Shown here piece after piece: positions 1 to 13,033 of a stretch of 64,000 bases of DNA. Below the pieces are notes generated by a model. The model did no database searches. It saw only the letters and a list, made by a program, of their open reading frames with translations, and was not told where the DNA came from. Positions within the stretch are counted from its first letter, which is position 1; every line of letters starts with the position of its first letter. Source of the stretch: Malurus cyaneus samueli (lineage: Eukaryota; Chordata; Aves; Passeriformes; Maluridae); the NCBI GenBank assembly GCA_009741485.1, contig CM019219.1, positions 5,684,694 to 5,748,693 on the forward strand, given 5' to 3'. The translations under genes and the position numbers were made by a program.

Positions 1-2466
1 TTTTTCTGGGGATTATTTCATTATTCTGTGTTGCAGCAAAGGCTTGCAGTGTGTGCTGTACTAACACTTTGTTCTGAAGTCACTAGAGGATGATGGGTTT
101 GGTTTGAATGTGGAGGTGGATATGGTTGCATCCTTACTTGGAATGCTTTAGTCTGTTATTTTGCTTTTCTGCTTTGCTCTTATTTTGGTATTTAAAAGCG
201 ATTTATCCAGGTTTGTGTTCTTGTTAAATAGGCTGCGGGATGTGTGCATACAGAAGCCAAAGACTTTAGAAATACCAACACTTCTAAGCATGGTATTTGC
301 AGAAATTGGGAGAGCTGATGGATGCTCTTCCTTTGTTGTTTTCCGTGCCAGAAATCTTGTTTCAGTAAGTCACTGTAGCTCAAAATGGTGTTTGTCAGTT
401 TTCCATGAGAGTATCAAACTATCTTTAATTGATTTTGGGAGGAGGCGTATTGGCAGTTGTTGATACCAGTTTTAACCAGTTTGTGGTTAAAAATCCTCAA
501 ACCTACAACTATCTATTCACTCAAAACTTGGCATTATTTTCCAGTCTGTTTGCCTAACTCTTTCTGCCTAACAAAATCTGGGCTAAGTCTATATTTTGAG
601 GGGATCAAATGGTTCCTAACAGGAACAGGGTACCCTTACTTGTGCTTAAAGTTGGAAAGGTGGGGAAGTGGGGAGGTGGCCAAGCCCTGAAGTGGTACTA
701 AGTTTTGTAGAGCCAAAATAGTGGGGTCATCCTGGTTTTTTCCCTACTCTTGTGATCCTTGCTATTTAGTAATTCAAGAACTATAAAGGAAGACTATGAG
801 TAAAATACCAGACCAGTCAGTACGTGCACACCACATGTTTCGAGTTGGTTTGTAGTATAACGAAACCTAAACGGTGGCCAGAGTGATTTAGTAGCCTCAT
901 ATTTGTCATGCACAAGACTTAAAAAAGCAAAAAAGCATAACTTGTTTAAAGCTGAGTATTTTTATGGGACATTTCAAAATGGATTTCTTCATGAAGGAGT
1001 TAATGAGGGAGAAACTTGGAACCAAATTAAAGTTAGAAGTTGAATTGGATTTCAGGAAAATAGCTGGAGTGTTGAGTTGTGTTTATTCACAAAGAGAACA
1101 AAAGAAATGTCTTTCTCATGGCTCTGTATGAGGCTGTTGCTTGTACAGAACCGAAGTGTCTTGAATCAGAGCATGGAGCTCCCTCCCAAAGAGTGTGCTG
1201 ACAGTTAAAGGACCCTTAATTATTTATTTGAGTTTCTGAAACTTTTCAGTTCAGCTCCATGTGACTGTTTCCTGAACATATTGTGATCTCCAAATGTGAC
1301 AAGCAGATGCCTCTGATGGCTGAGCAAACCATGCTTATGAAAGACTTCTTTCTCATGAAATGGCAGTGACATCCTGGAGGCTGTGCTGCTCCTCTCCTGC
1401 TATTTGTGAGTCTCCACACAAATAATTCTGGGAGGCTATGTCAGTGACAGAGGACGGAAACCAAGGCACAAGGCAGTGCTAGGAAATTAGAGCAATAAAT
1501 AAAGACAGAAAGAAGGAATGCCCTACAAGAGGGTTTTATTTATTTACTTCCTTTTTTCAAAAACTTTAGTACGGATCGTGTGATATCTTCCTTTGTGCAG
1601 GGTTGTGGCCCTTGCTGTTGGGATTGCCTGGGTGTCAGCCATGTGATGGGGCTGCAGCAGTGCAGCCTCTCCCCCTCCTTCCCTCAGATTGGGGCTGTGT
1701 CCAACACTGGAGCACTATCACTTAAAAACCAAATTGGTATTTATAATTCAGCGTTTTCTAATCAAAGAGACAGAATTATGTGGTGAGATAGTCAGTGTTT
1801 TACACACATTATCTTGAGCATGAACTGCTTTTCCTGTGAATCACATGCTTCAGGGAGGGAAATAAAGCTCAAGGGCAAATATTTAGAATACCTGTATCTT
1901 TATTTTTATTGAAGAAGACTTACCAGGAAAAAAAACTTAAACTTTTTTATGAAGTGAGAGAAGCATCAATCTGTGTAATGAAAGTGAACTGTTCGTTAGG
2001 GTGCACCAGCAGCACTGTCATAAAAACTTGTAAGCTTTAGTGCCATAGTGTATTTCATCTTTCTATGTTGTGATGTTTATGCAGATAAACTTAAAGACCT
2101 GGTAAGATCTTCACTGGTAAGATTTACTGCAACAGGGCTCTTTTGTTAAATCATGTTTGCAATCATAAACATACTGTCTGATTTTTACCAGTTTCCCACT
2201 TTCTGAAAATTACTTGTTCCAGTAAATAAATGTAACTCAGTCTATTCCTATGAAGCAACCTTGGTTTATGTTGTCCAGTCTGCTGCATTCAAAAAGCTCT
2301 AGTTGCTCCTACTCATTCCTTTTGACCAATGAATATATAGGAACAGTAGTATTTCTCTTAAAGGGTGCTAAAGGTTCATTGTAGTCCTGTTACCTTTTTT
2401 TTGTATTTTTGTGTTAATGTAATTTATGTAATTGGAATTAAGAGAAGTTTCTTCTGTATTTTTCAG
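1..2466 (+). other. PDZD8 intron 1 (3' part)
   Basis: AT-rich sequence ending at the exon 2 acceptor. Short open frames (for example 161-463 and 457-690) show no family resemblance and lack supporting splice sites. I see no repeat or RNA gene here. Confidence 0.7.
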
Positions 2467-2589
2467 GTTCAAGCCATTTTTTCCAGTTCAAGTATCACCA
2501 CCTGAAGAATATGAAGATCGAGACCTCTATTTACAGGATTTTCTATTGACAGAAGGTCGACTAAAAGTCACATTAATTGAATGTACAAG
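2467..2589 (+). CDS. PDZD8: PDZD8 exon 2
   Basis: The exon follows a pyrimidine-rich acceptor ending in TTTTTCAG and ends at AG|GTATAT. It opens with the last base of a split codon and closes with two bases of an Arg codon. The 40 whole codons read as a segment containing VSPPEEYEDRDLYLQDFLL and GRLKVTLIECT, which matches PDZD8 just after the SMP domain, where a C2-like fold begins. The in-frame ATG at 2432 is intronic and is not a start. Confidence 0.95.
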
Positions 2590-5500
2590 GTATATTTTTG
2601 TGCACTTTTGCTCGTTCGTGACTAAGCAAGGACCTGTGTTTTCTCAGTTTGTAGTAATTATAGCTGTAGGCCAGTTCTGATTCACAAAGTGGCTGCTTTG
2701 ATGTTGTGATTGCACTCTAACCAAGAATTGTGCTTTACTTAAAGTAAAAATGAACAGATGAAAGTTGCAATTACTTTGAGGTACTTCTGCTTTGTGTAGA
2801 TGCAAGCCTTTGCCTTTCTGAATTTTGCCTGGTCACAGGATAATCTGTGCCTCTTCTTATTTGCTTGTTCTGCTTTTCTGGCACGCCAAATTATGAGTCT
2901 CTTTCCAGAACAGTATAAATGTTGTAATTATATTACTGTTTTATGTAAGCAAAGGGAAATAAGTCAAAGTCTTACTTAGAGAAATCCAAATCACTTTTGT
3001 AAGGCATTATTTATTGTCTTTGTCTTGAACAAAATAATGGAAAGAAAATCTGTTCATTCATTGAAGAGAAAATTAGTCTCTTCAAGGCTGGAGAGTAAGT
3101 GTGTGGGCTCTTGGTTTGTTGAGGGTGTTTTGTCAGGCCTCTTGGTTTATGTTAGATCCTATCCAAGTGGTGCTAAGGCTTTGATCTAGTCATCTGCAGT
3201 TCTGCTCTTTATAAACTAAACTGCTTTGCAGCAAGGCTTTTTTTAACCTGTTTTTTAATTGCTTGTGTTCCCATATCAACTCCTCTTTACACTTTTTTTC
3301 AGTAGTATTGTCCAACCATTTGAACTGTATTTTCTGCACTAAAGTGATTTATCCAGATTTATTCAGATTTTCTAAAGATACTCTTCTGCTTGTTGTGTGG
3401 TGACAGCACTGGTTACATTTTTGTGATAAAATTCCTGCTTACCTGTTGTGTTGCTGTCTTTGTGATGTTTTCTATGGATGATCCAAGGATCCTATATGAA
3501 TGCATTTCTTGGCCACCAGGAGCATTTTCCCTTTGCCTGTACTGAGTAAGGGAACTCTGATCTCTTTTCGTAGCAATTCTTCACTTTCAGCACAGTGGTG
3601 CATTTGTTTTTTCCATAAGAGGGTCAAAATCACCACCTTGTACTTTGCTTCCACTTGATTTTGGGAAGCAATCTTTTAAACATTGTCTTTTCTGCATCTG
3701 AAACAATGTGCAGCATCAACTCTTGAGTTTCTTTGCATTGAGAACCCAGATTGCTCAGTTTGACATCATCATTTGACCTCTCAGTATTTTCAGCTGCCAC
3801 AGATGCTGATCAGATGGCTGGGAGGGGATGCAATCACTGATTTGTCAGGTCTGACTTAATCCAAGTGTTTATGCAGCTTGGAATTTCTCAACACACACTT
3901 GGAAATTGTCTCAACAGTCACTTCTCAGCCGACATGTCTCACTGTTGGACCCTCAGATCTTCCAGTTGTCCCATTCTTTTTTTGAACTGATTCTCTCAGT
4001 GAGTAAATATTCTTCCTGACTTTGCATCTGAGGAATTTTGATGAGGTAGAAAGACACAGAGAGGGTTTTGGTAGTAAAAGAAGAAACATACTATATGTAC
4101 AAAAATAAGAGTGATCAAATTTCTTTTTTTCCCAGCCCTCTGTGAGCTGGTATAAAGGTTGGCTGGGCCAATTCCCAGTGCTGCATTGTGTGCTGACACA
4201 CAGGGCTCTTGCAGTTCCATCTGCTACAGGGACCTGAATAATTTTCATTCTTTCATTCTCATTCCAGAATGAAAGAGCACTCTAATTTCTGTGTGTTTTT
4301 CCCTTTTGTTCAGTGTCCCAGAAGGTTTTATATTTTCTCAGTACAGTAACTGCTCTTTGACTTCTGTACAGAATTTAGAGTAGAATTCTTCCACCTGGCC
4401 AGGTAATAGAGTTCTTCTACTTCTCCTGTTTAAGTCTGAACGTCCGTGGTGAATTATAGTGGTAAAACATTTAGCAGCATTTTTATACATTATGAATAGC
4501 TTGTTTAATTAGATTATATTCTTCACATGACGAAATTCTTGCACATTTTGCACTTGTGTCCTTTAATGCAAAAATGCTGTTATCTGTCATTATCTTGAAT
4601 AAAATGTTAAAGAAAAGGGGAAAAACAGAGCAACATTCTGTTAAATCATGTTTTTTTTTTTCCAAGGAGACACTGTGAAGAAAGTTGCAAAGCCAGTTAG
4701 CTCTGATTATATTGGGCAAGAATATACTTCCAAAACAGTGCCAAAGTGGGCAATTTTCAATCTGTAGGATATAGATACCTCTTTAATATATAATTATCTA
4801 TAATAATGTCAGTGTTTATGTGCAGATTTCTTACCTTAAGGGTACAGGACTTCTCTTTGTATATTAATGAGAATACTATTCAAACAAAACTGCTCCTAGT
4901 GTAGCAGCAGTTAAAATTTCCCCTTTGTCTTTCTGAAATTGGAAATTGAGCTCCAAACTCCAGCACGAAGAGCTCTTTAGAATTTAAATTTGTAGTTTGG
5001 CTGCCTTGCAATGTGTTTTTTCACCTTATACCAAGTAAACAGGTGCTTTTAACCTGCAGTAAGGTAAAATCTCAACATGGCTCTTTGTGACTTGTGTTTA
5101 TTCCTGTTTTGAGGTATCTCATCTTGTTTTGAGCTATCTCATCTTGTCTTGTATCTATCTAAAGCTTGTTTTTCTATCCAGTACTGCTAAATAGCTCCTG
5201 TGCTGATATTTTAGAGGGATCCTAAGTACCCCTGGAAAATTCCCTCAGAGAGTGTCTGAGTGACCAGAAACAAGCTTGAGAGCTGTCACAGTCAGAAAGG
5301 TGTTTTCTTGGGTTGGCTTAATTTTACCATTTTTAATTACTGGTGAAAGCTGTCTTCAATAGATTTCCTTAATTTTCAAGTATGTTTACTACAAATCTCC
5401 ACCATCTGAAAGATGAGGCACTTTTTGATTATAAATATTAAACTTAGAAATATAAGTATGTCAAGATAAACCGAAAATTGACATGTTTTTCTGACAGCTT

Positions 5501-6370
5501 TTGTCTGTATCATCTACAGAGTTATGTAACACATCACAATCACAAATAAGATAATTGTAATGAAAGCTTAGAAACTGTTTTTGTCAAATGTGTACAGAAA
5601 GTCTAGAGGGAATTAAAATCTAACAGCTCTTTTGAATGAGTGGGATTTGTTGGAAGTTTTTATTCCTAAATATTTACCTGCTTCAAGCAACTGTGAGATA
5701 AGATGTGAATAACTTGATTGCTGTTCTGTAGCCTAAAGTTTGTAGTCTTTTTTTTTTCCCTTTCTAATACTGATCTCTCTCTGAAAAGCTTTGTAGCCTT
5801 AGGGTGTCATGCATGAAGAACCACTCTCTTCATTTGTTATAAATATCACAAAAATCATAGATAAGAGGATCCCAGTTTAGTGAAATGTAAATATAAGCAG
5901 TAGTAAACTGACTTTAATCTACAGCTGCACTCTTAAATCAAGAAGAGCTTCACATTGTGATGTTTAGGACTACAGTGGAAGACTCTAGTGGCTACTGTTG
6001 CTGCTCTTAAAACAAAAGTAATTATGGATAAGATGCCAGTTGAACAATTAATTTAAAAACAGAAAACGAATCAAACAAATAAAATGGAAACAAAAACAAA
6101 AAAGGAGAGGAAAACACTGTAGGAAAAAAAAGTGAAAAAAATCCCTTAGTTAAAAAGGTTATATTTTATATTTTTGGAGTTCTTCCACTAGAGGGTGGCA
6201 GTGTCTTTCTTTTGGTGAAGGCTGTGCCTGTGGAATCTGTTTTGTGTGCTCTTCTGTGTGTACACGTTACTAATAACAATGTATAAATGAAAGATGGAGT
6301 TTCATCCATATATCCCAGATATCAGATTAAAGGTCTTACAATCCTTACAATCCTGACTTTTCTATTTCAG
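2590..6370 (+). other. PDZD8 intron 2
   Basis: 3.8 kb of AT-rich intron. It contains a 20-bp unit repeated twice at 5105-5144 (around TATCTCATCT). A near-consensus CTCF-like site sits at 6185-6198, about 180 bases before exon 3. No gene is seen. Confidence 0.7.
5105..5144. repeat. two-copy 20-bp tandem repeat
   Basis: Two adjacent copies of a 20-base unit (TGTTTTGAGGTATCTCATCT and a one-base variant) lie within PDZD8 intron 2. Confidence 0.75.
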
Positions 6371-6473
6371 GTTACTGATGTTTGGATCCTATGAAAGAGA
6401 AACAAATGTTCATTGCACAATGGAGCTGAGCAGTCATGTTTGGGAAGAAAAATCAAGAAGTTCTATTAAAACG
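6371..6473 (+). CDS. PDZD8: PDZD8 exon 3
   Basis: The acceptor is TCTATTTCAG and the donor is ACG|GTAAAA. The first base completes the Arg codon left open by the previous exon, and the exon ends on a codon boundary. It encodes 34 further residues, including LLMFGSYERETNVHC and VWEEKSRSSIKT. These continue the C2-like segment between the SMP and PDZ domains. The open frame runs on past 6473, but that part is intron. Confidence 0.95.
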
Positions 6474-9269
6474 GTAAAAAAGAGGGTGTCATCTTTGCAT
6501 ATTGCAGTTTGTCTTATGCTCTTGATACATTGTCTAGAAAGTGTGTCTTTAGGCAATCAAATGGGTGATATAACAGGAAAAAAAGCCAAAACCAAAACAC
6601 TGCAGACCACTTTTTAATTCACTGTCAGATTAGCATGTACAGATAATATCACGTTCAGTTATCACAACTGTGCTTGAAACTGTACCTGGTTTGAATATAT
6701 TGTCAGCTGGCCAGCTGCACTGAAACAAATAGTGTAAAATATGTCTTTTATAGTCCTGTTATATTTGGGTGGGGCAGTGTTTAGAAAGACATAAGATTGA
6801 TCTGTCTTTGCCTGGCCGATATTGTAAGGTAGTGTTTCAGTAATTATTCCACTTGATAACACGAGTTTAGCAGCATACAGCCTACAGATTTCCTGCCTTT
6901 TTTTTCGTGTGTGAGGGTGAGAATGACCTTTTTTATTTCTTCAGAGAAGGGTTGTGATGTATGAAAGAGCCTTTCAGTTTTACATTAGAGTGATATTGTG
7001 TTAGTAATCAAATTGAATTGGGCTTGTGCTGAGCAATAAGTAACATTCTTATTGAAGAAAAACCCCCGAAGCTTTAAAAAGACTTCATGTTAACAGTTGG
7101 TTTCTTGTAAAGAAATCACTGGAACAAAAGTTCCTGTCCTGCATTTTACCCTCTGCTGAGTGCTACTGGCTTTAGCCTGTGCCTTTGTTACATCTGACTG
7201 GAGTTGTGTTTGGAGACCAGCATCATTTTCCACTGGAGTAGCAAAAATCCAGAATTTCAACCGCTCATTCATTTTTCCACCATTAAATTCCACTTCACAT
7301 TGGTTCTGAAATCCTTGTAACAAATGCTGTGATCCTTGTTTCCAGCTTACTGTATATTATGTTTTGCCTAAAAGGGTGTATGGCTGAACAACATCACATA
7401 TGTGTATAAAACCATGCATGGGGTGTTGCTCTGGCAGTGAAGGTGGCAGTGCCTGGATTTACTGGTACAATCCTCTGGACACAGTAGTTTGTGATTGTTT
7501 TTAGATGTTGAGTAGCAGTGTTAGAACACATTGTTTTACACTCTAACAACAGAAGAGGAAAGGAAAAACACTCAGCAGATGCTGTGGCGTCGGTGAGCTT
7601 GTGACAGCAGATGGCAGTAGGAGTAAATGAGTGAAGGTGGAATGGCTGCTTTTTATAACTGGAAAAGTACTCAGGGAGAGACTCTAAACTCATCTTCTAT
7701 GTTGGCATCTAAAATGAAATAGCAGGTTTTGAATTGAAATGGCAGTTTGAAAAATTTCTTATGCTGTTGGAAATCTGGCCTGCAATGTACAGGAGGGTTT
7801 TCTGTGCATGTGTGTTGCAGCCTTTCATTGAGCCATAGAGCAGAGACTCCTTGGTTTGAGTTGCTGCATCTTGACCTCAGCTGGTACTGAAAAATTCACT
7901 GTGCCCAACCACCTTGAACTTCAAGCCACTGGAATGGTGGCCTGGTTTAAAGATCCTGCTTTTGAAAGTCTTGATATGGTACAGTATGGAAACTGAAAAT
8001 CAGCAACTTGCAGAACTTTTTGCTTTTCAATGTAGTGAAATCACAGAAATTTCTTTCCCTTAGGAAATCAGGTTAAATTTGCAAGTTAAGTTACGAGATG
8101 TTAGGACATCTCAATGAGTGGTAAGAATATTACCAAAGGTCTTCCACAAAATAGGAAGTATTGCTGACACATTAACACTGGAACTGTGGTTGTTTTTTTT
8201 TTTTTCACAAATATTGACTGTGTGAATAGTTAAATAGCAAGTTATAAAGAAAAAGCATTGCGATATTTTTCCAAAATAGAAGTTTACTTGCATCATTAAT
8301 CGTGATTATTAGCCCTATTGCAAAGTTCACCATGAGGCAGCTGATGGCAATACTTAATATCTTTCTAATATTAAAACCTTATTTTAATGCTCACATGTGC
8401 AGTACGTACTCGAGATGAAGTTTAAAATTAATAACAACTTCGGAAACTATGGAGGTGAAATGGCAAGCAAAGTTGAAGTTAAAAGACATTATGGTTTAAA
8501 AGGATTTAATTTATACAAACCTCACAAAGGCATGACAAAACATCCCCTGATTCAGACTATGTTCTGCAATGTTCCTGAGGAAAATGCTCATAACTTTCTA
8601 TACTTCTTGACATTTTCATTCTTTTTATTGTTTTAGTTGTAGTGATAAAAGATTAGATAGGTTTAATACTTTGTAATGAATTTTGGCAAGACTTTAATCT
8701 GATCGCAGAATTTATGGAACATTAGCAGATGTCACAATTGATTTGAAAAAAGATGCTGTGTTATTGAATATATCTGGAGCATTATTGAAGTGTCTGTTAC
8801 AATACAAAGGTGTCTCAAGCTTATGTTTGTCAAATCTGACACACCAGTAGGACTTTAGAGAGTGATTTGGCGCATTCCCATGTGAAACATGTAAACCTTC
8901 TTAAATATGTTAATTAGTAGTACATGCTGCTGGAATTAATGTTAATCAGTGCATTGCTATGTAAAAATGATGTATGGCTAGGATGTAGTAATTAGCATTA
9001 GCAGCATTGGATCACCAGACAGGTGTCCTATGGTTAAATAATCAGGTCTGTGTAAATAAGGAGATACATACTTGTAGATACCAAGTCGGGGCTGTATCAT
9101 AAATGGGGATGGTTGTGTCCACTGAACTGCCAGTCAGCAGTACCAGATTGATTTCTACAGGCAAAAAGAATTGTTCTATTTTCCCTTGGATCACATCTGT
9201 TTAGAGTGAACCCTGTGCCCTCTTTCTCTTGGTGAGACTCTGGGTCTTCCCCTGTGAAGGACATCCTAT

Positions 9270-9307
9270 GTAGTGTTGTGAAAGAATAGTAGTGTTGTGA
9301 AAGAATA
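9270..9307. repeat. two-copy 19-bp tandem repeat
   Basis: The unit GTAGTGTTGTGAAAGAATA occurs twice in direct succession without mismatch, which suggests a recent local slippage or duplication. Confidence 0.85.
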
Positions 9308-10139
9308 GCATGGTTTTTCATGGTTTCAGAAATCAGTTTCTCTATGCAGAAGAGGAAAATACAGTCCACTTTCTTTAGAACTGGCAGAGGAATGGACATA
9401 AAAATGAATTTGAAGTATGAGTAGCAGAGACCCGAGGTAACTTTGTAAGAACCCTGTGTGTTGATTGGAGTGCCTTGACTGCTCTGTGGATGCTGGTGCT
9501 TTTCTCTGGATCCACTTCTGTAGAGAAGAATGAATTGAAAGTATAATTGTATTGAAGTAAGAATCTTGTTTAATTTCTCTGCCAATCTTTGTAGCTATGT
9601 TTCTTTTACCTACATACTGTTTTTTATGATAAAACTAAAGTAGTTTTCTAGAAATTGTGGTAACTATTGTGACAAGATTGTTATCTTCTGATACTCTTAT
9701 ACCCAGAAAGCACATATAAACTGGAAATGGTTTGTCCTTTTTATTGGTTTTAAGAATCTAGAGTAATGGGGAGAGGGGCTCACCTGCATGCCAGAAATGT
9801 ATCTGTTCCAAGTTTCTCTTAATTATTTTTTATAGAAATTCAGGAGCAAAAGAGAACCATTATTGATCATTAAATAATCAAGTTAGTTAACCCCAGGGAA
9901 TTATGAGGAAACACCTTTAAACTCTGGTGTCAACTGTGTTGGCCGAGGTGGTACTGTAAGAATAGCCACGGGTTCATATTTCTCCACAGTTTCTTGTTTC
10001 TAGAAGCAGTAAGTATTTTTTTATTGTTGGTAGGGTTTTTCATTACTTTATTTTTTAAAATCCCTTTTGTAAATATTAACTAAAGACTTCAGTCTTTACT
10101 GAAAAAACACATGGTGCTCAGGACAACTGTCCTCCTGGG

Positions 10140-10604
10140 TTGGTAGATAGTGTCAGGGAGCAGAACAGTCCCCCTGTTATCCAAGAGGAGGCAGTCAGGG
10201 AACTTCTGAGCTGCCTGGATATCCATAAATCTATGGGACCGGATGGGATCCATCCCAGGGTGATGAGGGAGCTGGCAGATGAGCTTGCAAAGCCACTCTC
10301 CATCATCTACCAGCAGTCCTGGCTCACTGGTGAGGTTCCAGATGACTGGAAGCTGGCCAATGTGACGCCCATTCGTAAAAAGGGCAAGAAGGAGGATCCT
10401 GGCAATTACAGACCGGTTAGCCTGACCTCAGTACCAGGGAAGGTCATGGAACAGTTTATATTGAGTGCTATTATACAGCACCTACAGGATGGACAGGGGA
10501 TCAGACCCAGCCAGCATGGGTTTAGAAGGGGTAGGTCATGTTTGACCAACCTGGTCTCCTTTTATGACCAGGTAACCCGCCTGTGGATGCAGGAAAGGCT
10601 GTAG
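10140..10604 (+). pseudogene. CR1 reverse transcriptase fragment (palm/fingers part)
   Basis: A 154-codon open stretch holds the N-terminal reverse transcriptase blocks of CR1 ORF2, from LVDSVREQNSPPVIQEEAV to the FYDQVT motif. It is followed by a frame change, after which [16 protein letters not shown] coding continues in another frame. It has no start context of its own and is only a remnant of a larger polyprotein. Confidence 0.9.
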
Positions 10605-10634
10605 ATGTTGTCTATTTAGACTTCAGCAAAGCCT

Positions 10635-11655
10635 TTGAACTGTCTCCCACAGCATACTCCTGGAAAAGCTGGCAGCCCACGGCTTGGACAGGAACTCTTC
10701 GCTGGGTTAAGAATGGCTAGAAGGCCGGGCCCAGAGGGTGGTGGTGAATGGTGCTGCATCCAGCTGGCAGCCATCACCAGTGGTGTCCCCCAGGGTCTGT
10801 ATGGACCAGCTCTGTTTAATATTTTTATTGATGATATGGATGAGGGTATTGAGTCTTTCATTAGTAAATTTGCAGATGACACTAAACTGGGAGCGTGTGT
10901 CAATCTGCTGGAGGGAAGGGCTCTGCAGAAGAACTGGAATGGTGGATCATGGGCTGACCAATAGGATAAGTTTAATCAGTCCAAGTGCCGAGTTCTGCTT
11001 TTGGCCGCAACAACCCCCTGCAACGATAAGGCTGGGACAGAGTGGTGGAGAGTGCCCAGGCAGAAAGAGACTTGGGGGTACTGGTCGACAGCCGACTCAA
11101 CATGAGTCAGCAGTGTGCCCAGGTGGCCAAAAAGGCCAATGGTATCCTGGCCTGTTCAGGAATAGTGTGGCCAGCAGGAGCAGGGAAGTCATCCTTCCCC
11201 TATACTCAGCACTGGTGAGCCGCACCTTGAGCTGTGTCCAGTTCTGGGCCCCTCAGTTCAGGAGGGACGTGGAGACACTTGAGCGTGTCCAGAGGAGGGC
11301 AACGAGGCTGGTGAAGGGCTTGGAACACAAGCCCTATGAGGAACGGCTGAGGGAGCTGGGGTTGTTTAGCCTGGAGAAAAGGAGACTCAGAGGTGACCTT
11401 ATCACTCTCTACAACTTCCTGAAAGGTGGGTGTAGTGAGGTGGGGGTTGGTCTCTTTTTCCGGGCAGCAACTGACAGAACGAGAGGACACAGTCTTAAGT
11501 TGCGCCAAGGAAAATACAGGTTAGATATTAGGAGAAACTTTTTTACAGAAAGGGTGATAAAATATTGGAATGGCCTGCCTGGGGAGGTGGTGGAGTCACC
11601 ATCCCTGGACGTGTTTAAAAAGAGATTGGATGTGGCGCTCGGTGCCATGATTTAG
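10635..11655 (+). pseudogene. CR1 reverse transcriptase core and C-terminal fragment
   Basis: Two overlapping frames carry the rest of CR1 ORF2. The first (to about 10,964) has the polymerase segment with [10 protein letters not shown] and FADDTKLGA. The second (from about 11,190) has the CR1 C-terminal domain ending in [15 protein letters not shown]. The catalytic Asp pair is intact, but the frames are broken between them. Confidence 0.9.
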
Positions 11656-11720
11656 TTTAGTTGAGGTGTTAGGACAGAGGTTGGACTCGATGATCTTGAA
11701 GGTCTCTTCCAACCTGGTAC

Positions 11721-11744
11721 TTCTGTGATTCTGTGATTCTGTGA
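11721..11744 (+). repeat. CR1 3'-terminal octamer repeat
   Basis: Three head-to-tail copies of TTCTGTGA mark the 3' end of the CR1 element. This tail is the recognition end used by CR1 reverse transcriptase and fixes the insertion boundary. Confidence 0.92.
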
Positions 11745-13033
11745 ACTTTAGCAATACTGAAACTGCATTTCATATTCTGCAAAGTAAAAATTTCGATCTA
11801 AAATGCCACATTTAGTCACCCATAGGATTCAATCTTGCAGCAGTTGTCTCAGGAGCACCCAAATATCCTCTAAAGCAACCTAACAATAGAATTAAATAAT
11901 TAAGATAAGAATTCCATGGCTTAGGAATACTGCTTGATGTTTTGTCCTTTCTGAACATTGTTGTCAGCACTAGAGTAACTCAAGGGGAAGACTTGAATTT
12001 TTGAGATTGCACTTTGAATTTGTCCATGTATATACATAGAGATATATAGGTCATGATCTCCAGGCTGGTTGGTGCCAGCTTATTAAAAAAAGGCCGTATT
12101 TCTCAGCTTTTCATAAAACTAAATTTCCATTATTAGGGATTAAGGGAAACTTAAAGGTATTCCAGTATCATAACATATGAATCTAAAATGAAAAATATTG
12201 TAAATCAAATCCAGCACCTTCTGAAATTAGTTGCCTCAAGGTACTGAACTATAATGTCAAAATTTAAAGCAACTGTGAAATGTTAATTTGTAAATACATG
12301 GAGTTAAATGCCTCACAGTTGGCATTTCACTGTGCTTATTTAACAGCCTGCCATTTCAGCATTTAATCCTATCAAAAGAAAGGAGGAGGATTAAAGCAAG
12401 AAAAGCTTTTTGAAAATGTCACTTTTTATGAAAATTCATGGTCTTGTAAAACTTGGTAATATTTGTAAATACAATGGGGAATAGCTCTGAGATTTGTGCC
12501 TTACATAATATTCTGTAATCTGTCTTTCAAATAAACTTGAAGGCCATCAGGATTTTTTCAGTCTCATCCTAAACATTTAAGCTTTTGACTTGGGGCTTCA
12601 GAAAGCTTTACTGTGATTTAATGAACAACCTTCTGTGAAAATGCACTGTAGTTCTTTATTGCTTAGAGACTGTTGAATATGAACATTAAACACCCCCCAA
12701 AACACCACTGACAGAGGGGTTTATTTCAGTGTATATCCAGATGGTTCTTTAGAACACAATGTCATTATTCTAGTCACAGTCTGACCTGGTACTTATCTGC
12801 TGAGAAGTCGTTTAGAAGCTGTCTTGTACTGCATCCCTGGGTATTCACATCCTTACTGGGACAGGCAGAAAGTGGAATTTGCTGCACTTTGGCATTTGGC
12901 AGCAGAGAATACTAAATGTATCAGTTGCAACCAAGTCTGGAGCTTCCCTTCCCTGTACCTTTTTCTCCCTATGTCCAAATCTGATATTGTGTTTTTTTAC
13001 CTGGAGTGCTGCAGCCATTGACTCTAACAAATC

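Larger units (their letters stand above)
10088..11744 (+). mobile_element. CR1 LINE, 5'-truncated, decayed ORF2
   Basis: This is a chicken-repeat-1 family non-LTR retrotransposon in the + orientation. It starts inside ORF2, just upstream of the reverse transcriptase. Successive pieces of the protein are seen in different frames. They include the MGPDGIHPRVMREL and GNYRPVSLTSVPGKVME blocks (10,140-10,604). The polymerase region with [13 protein letters not shown] and the catalytic FADD box (10,869-10,880) follows. The CR1 C-terminal region with [20 protein letters not shown] ends at 11,655. Frame changes near 10,605-10,640 and 10,960-11,190 mean it cannot make a working protein. The 3' end carries three copies of the octamer TTCTGTGA (11,721-11,744), the hallmark CR1 tail. 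No poly-A tail or clear target-site duplication is seen, as is usual for CR1. Confidence 0.95.

Noticed and set aside
2432..2466. ATG upstream of PDZD8 exon 2 as an alternative start
   Set aside because: The bases are intronic and include the pyrimidine tract of the acceptor.
9097..9585. 162-codon - strand open frame
   Set aside because: No family resemblance and no splice or promoter context; it also crosses a 19-bp tandem repeat.
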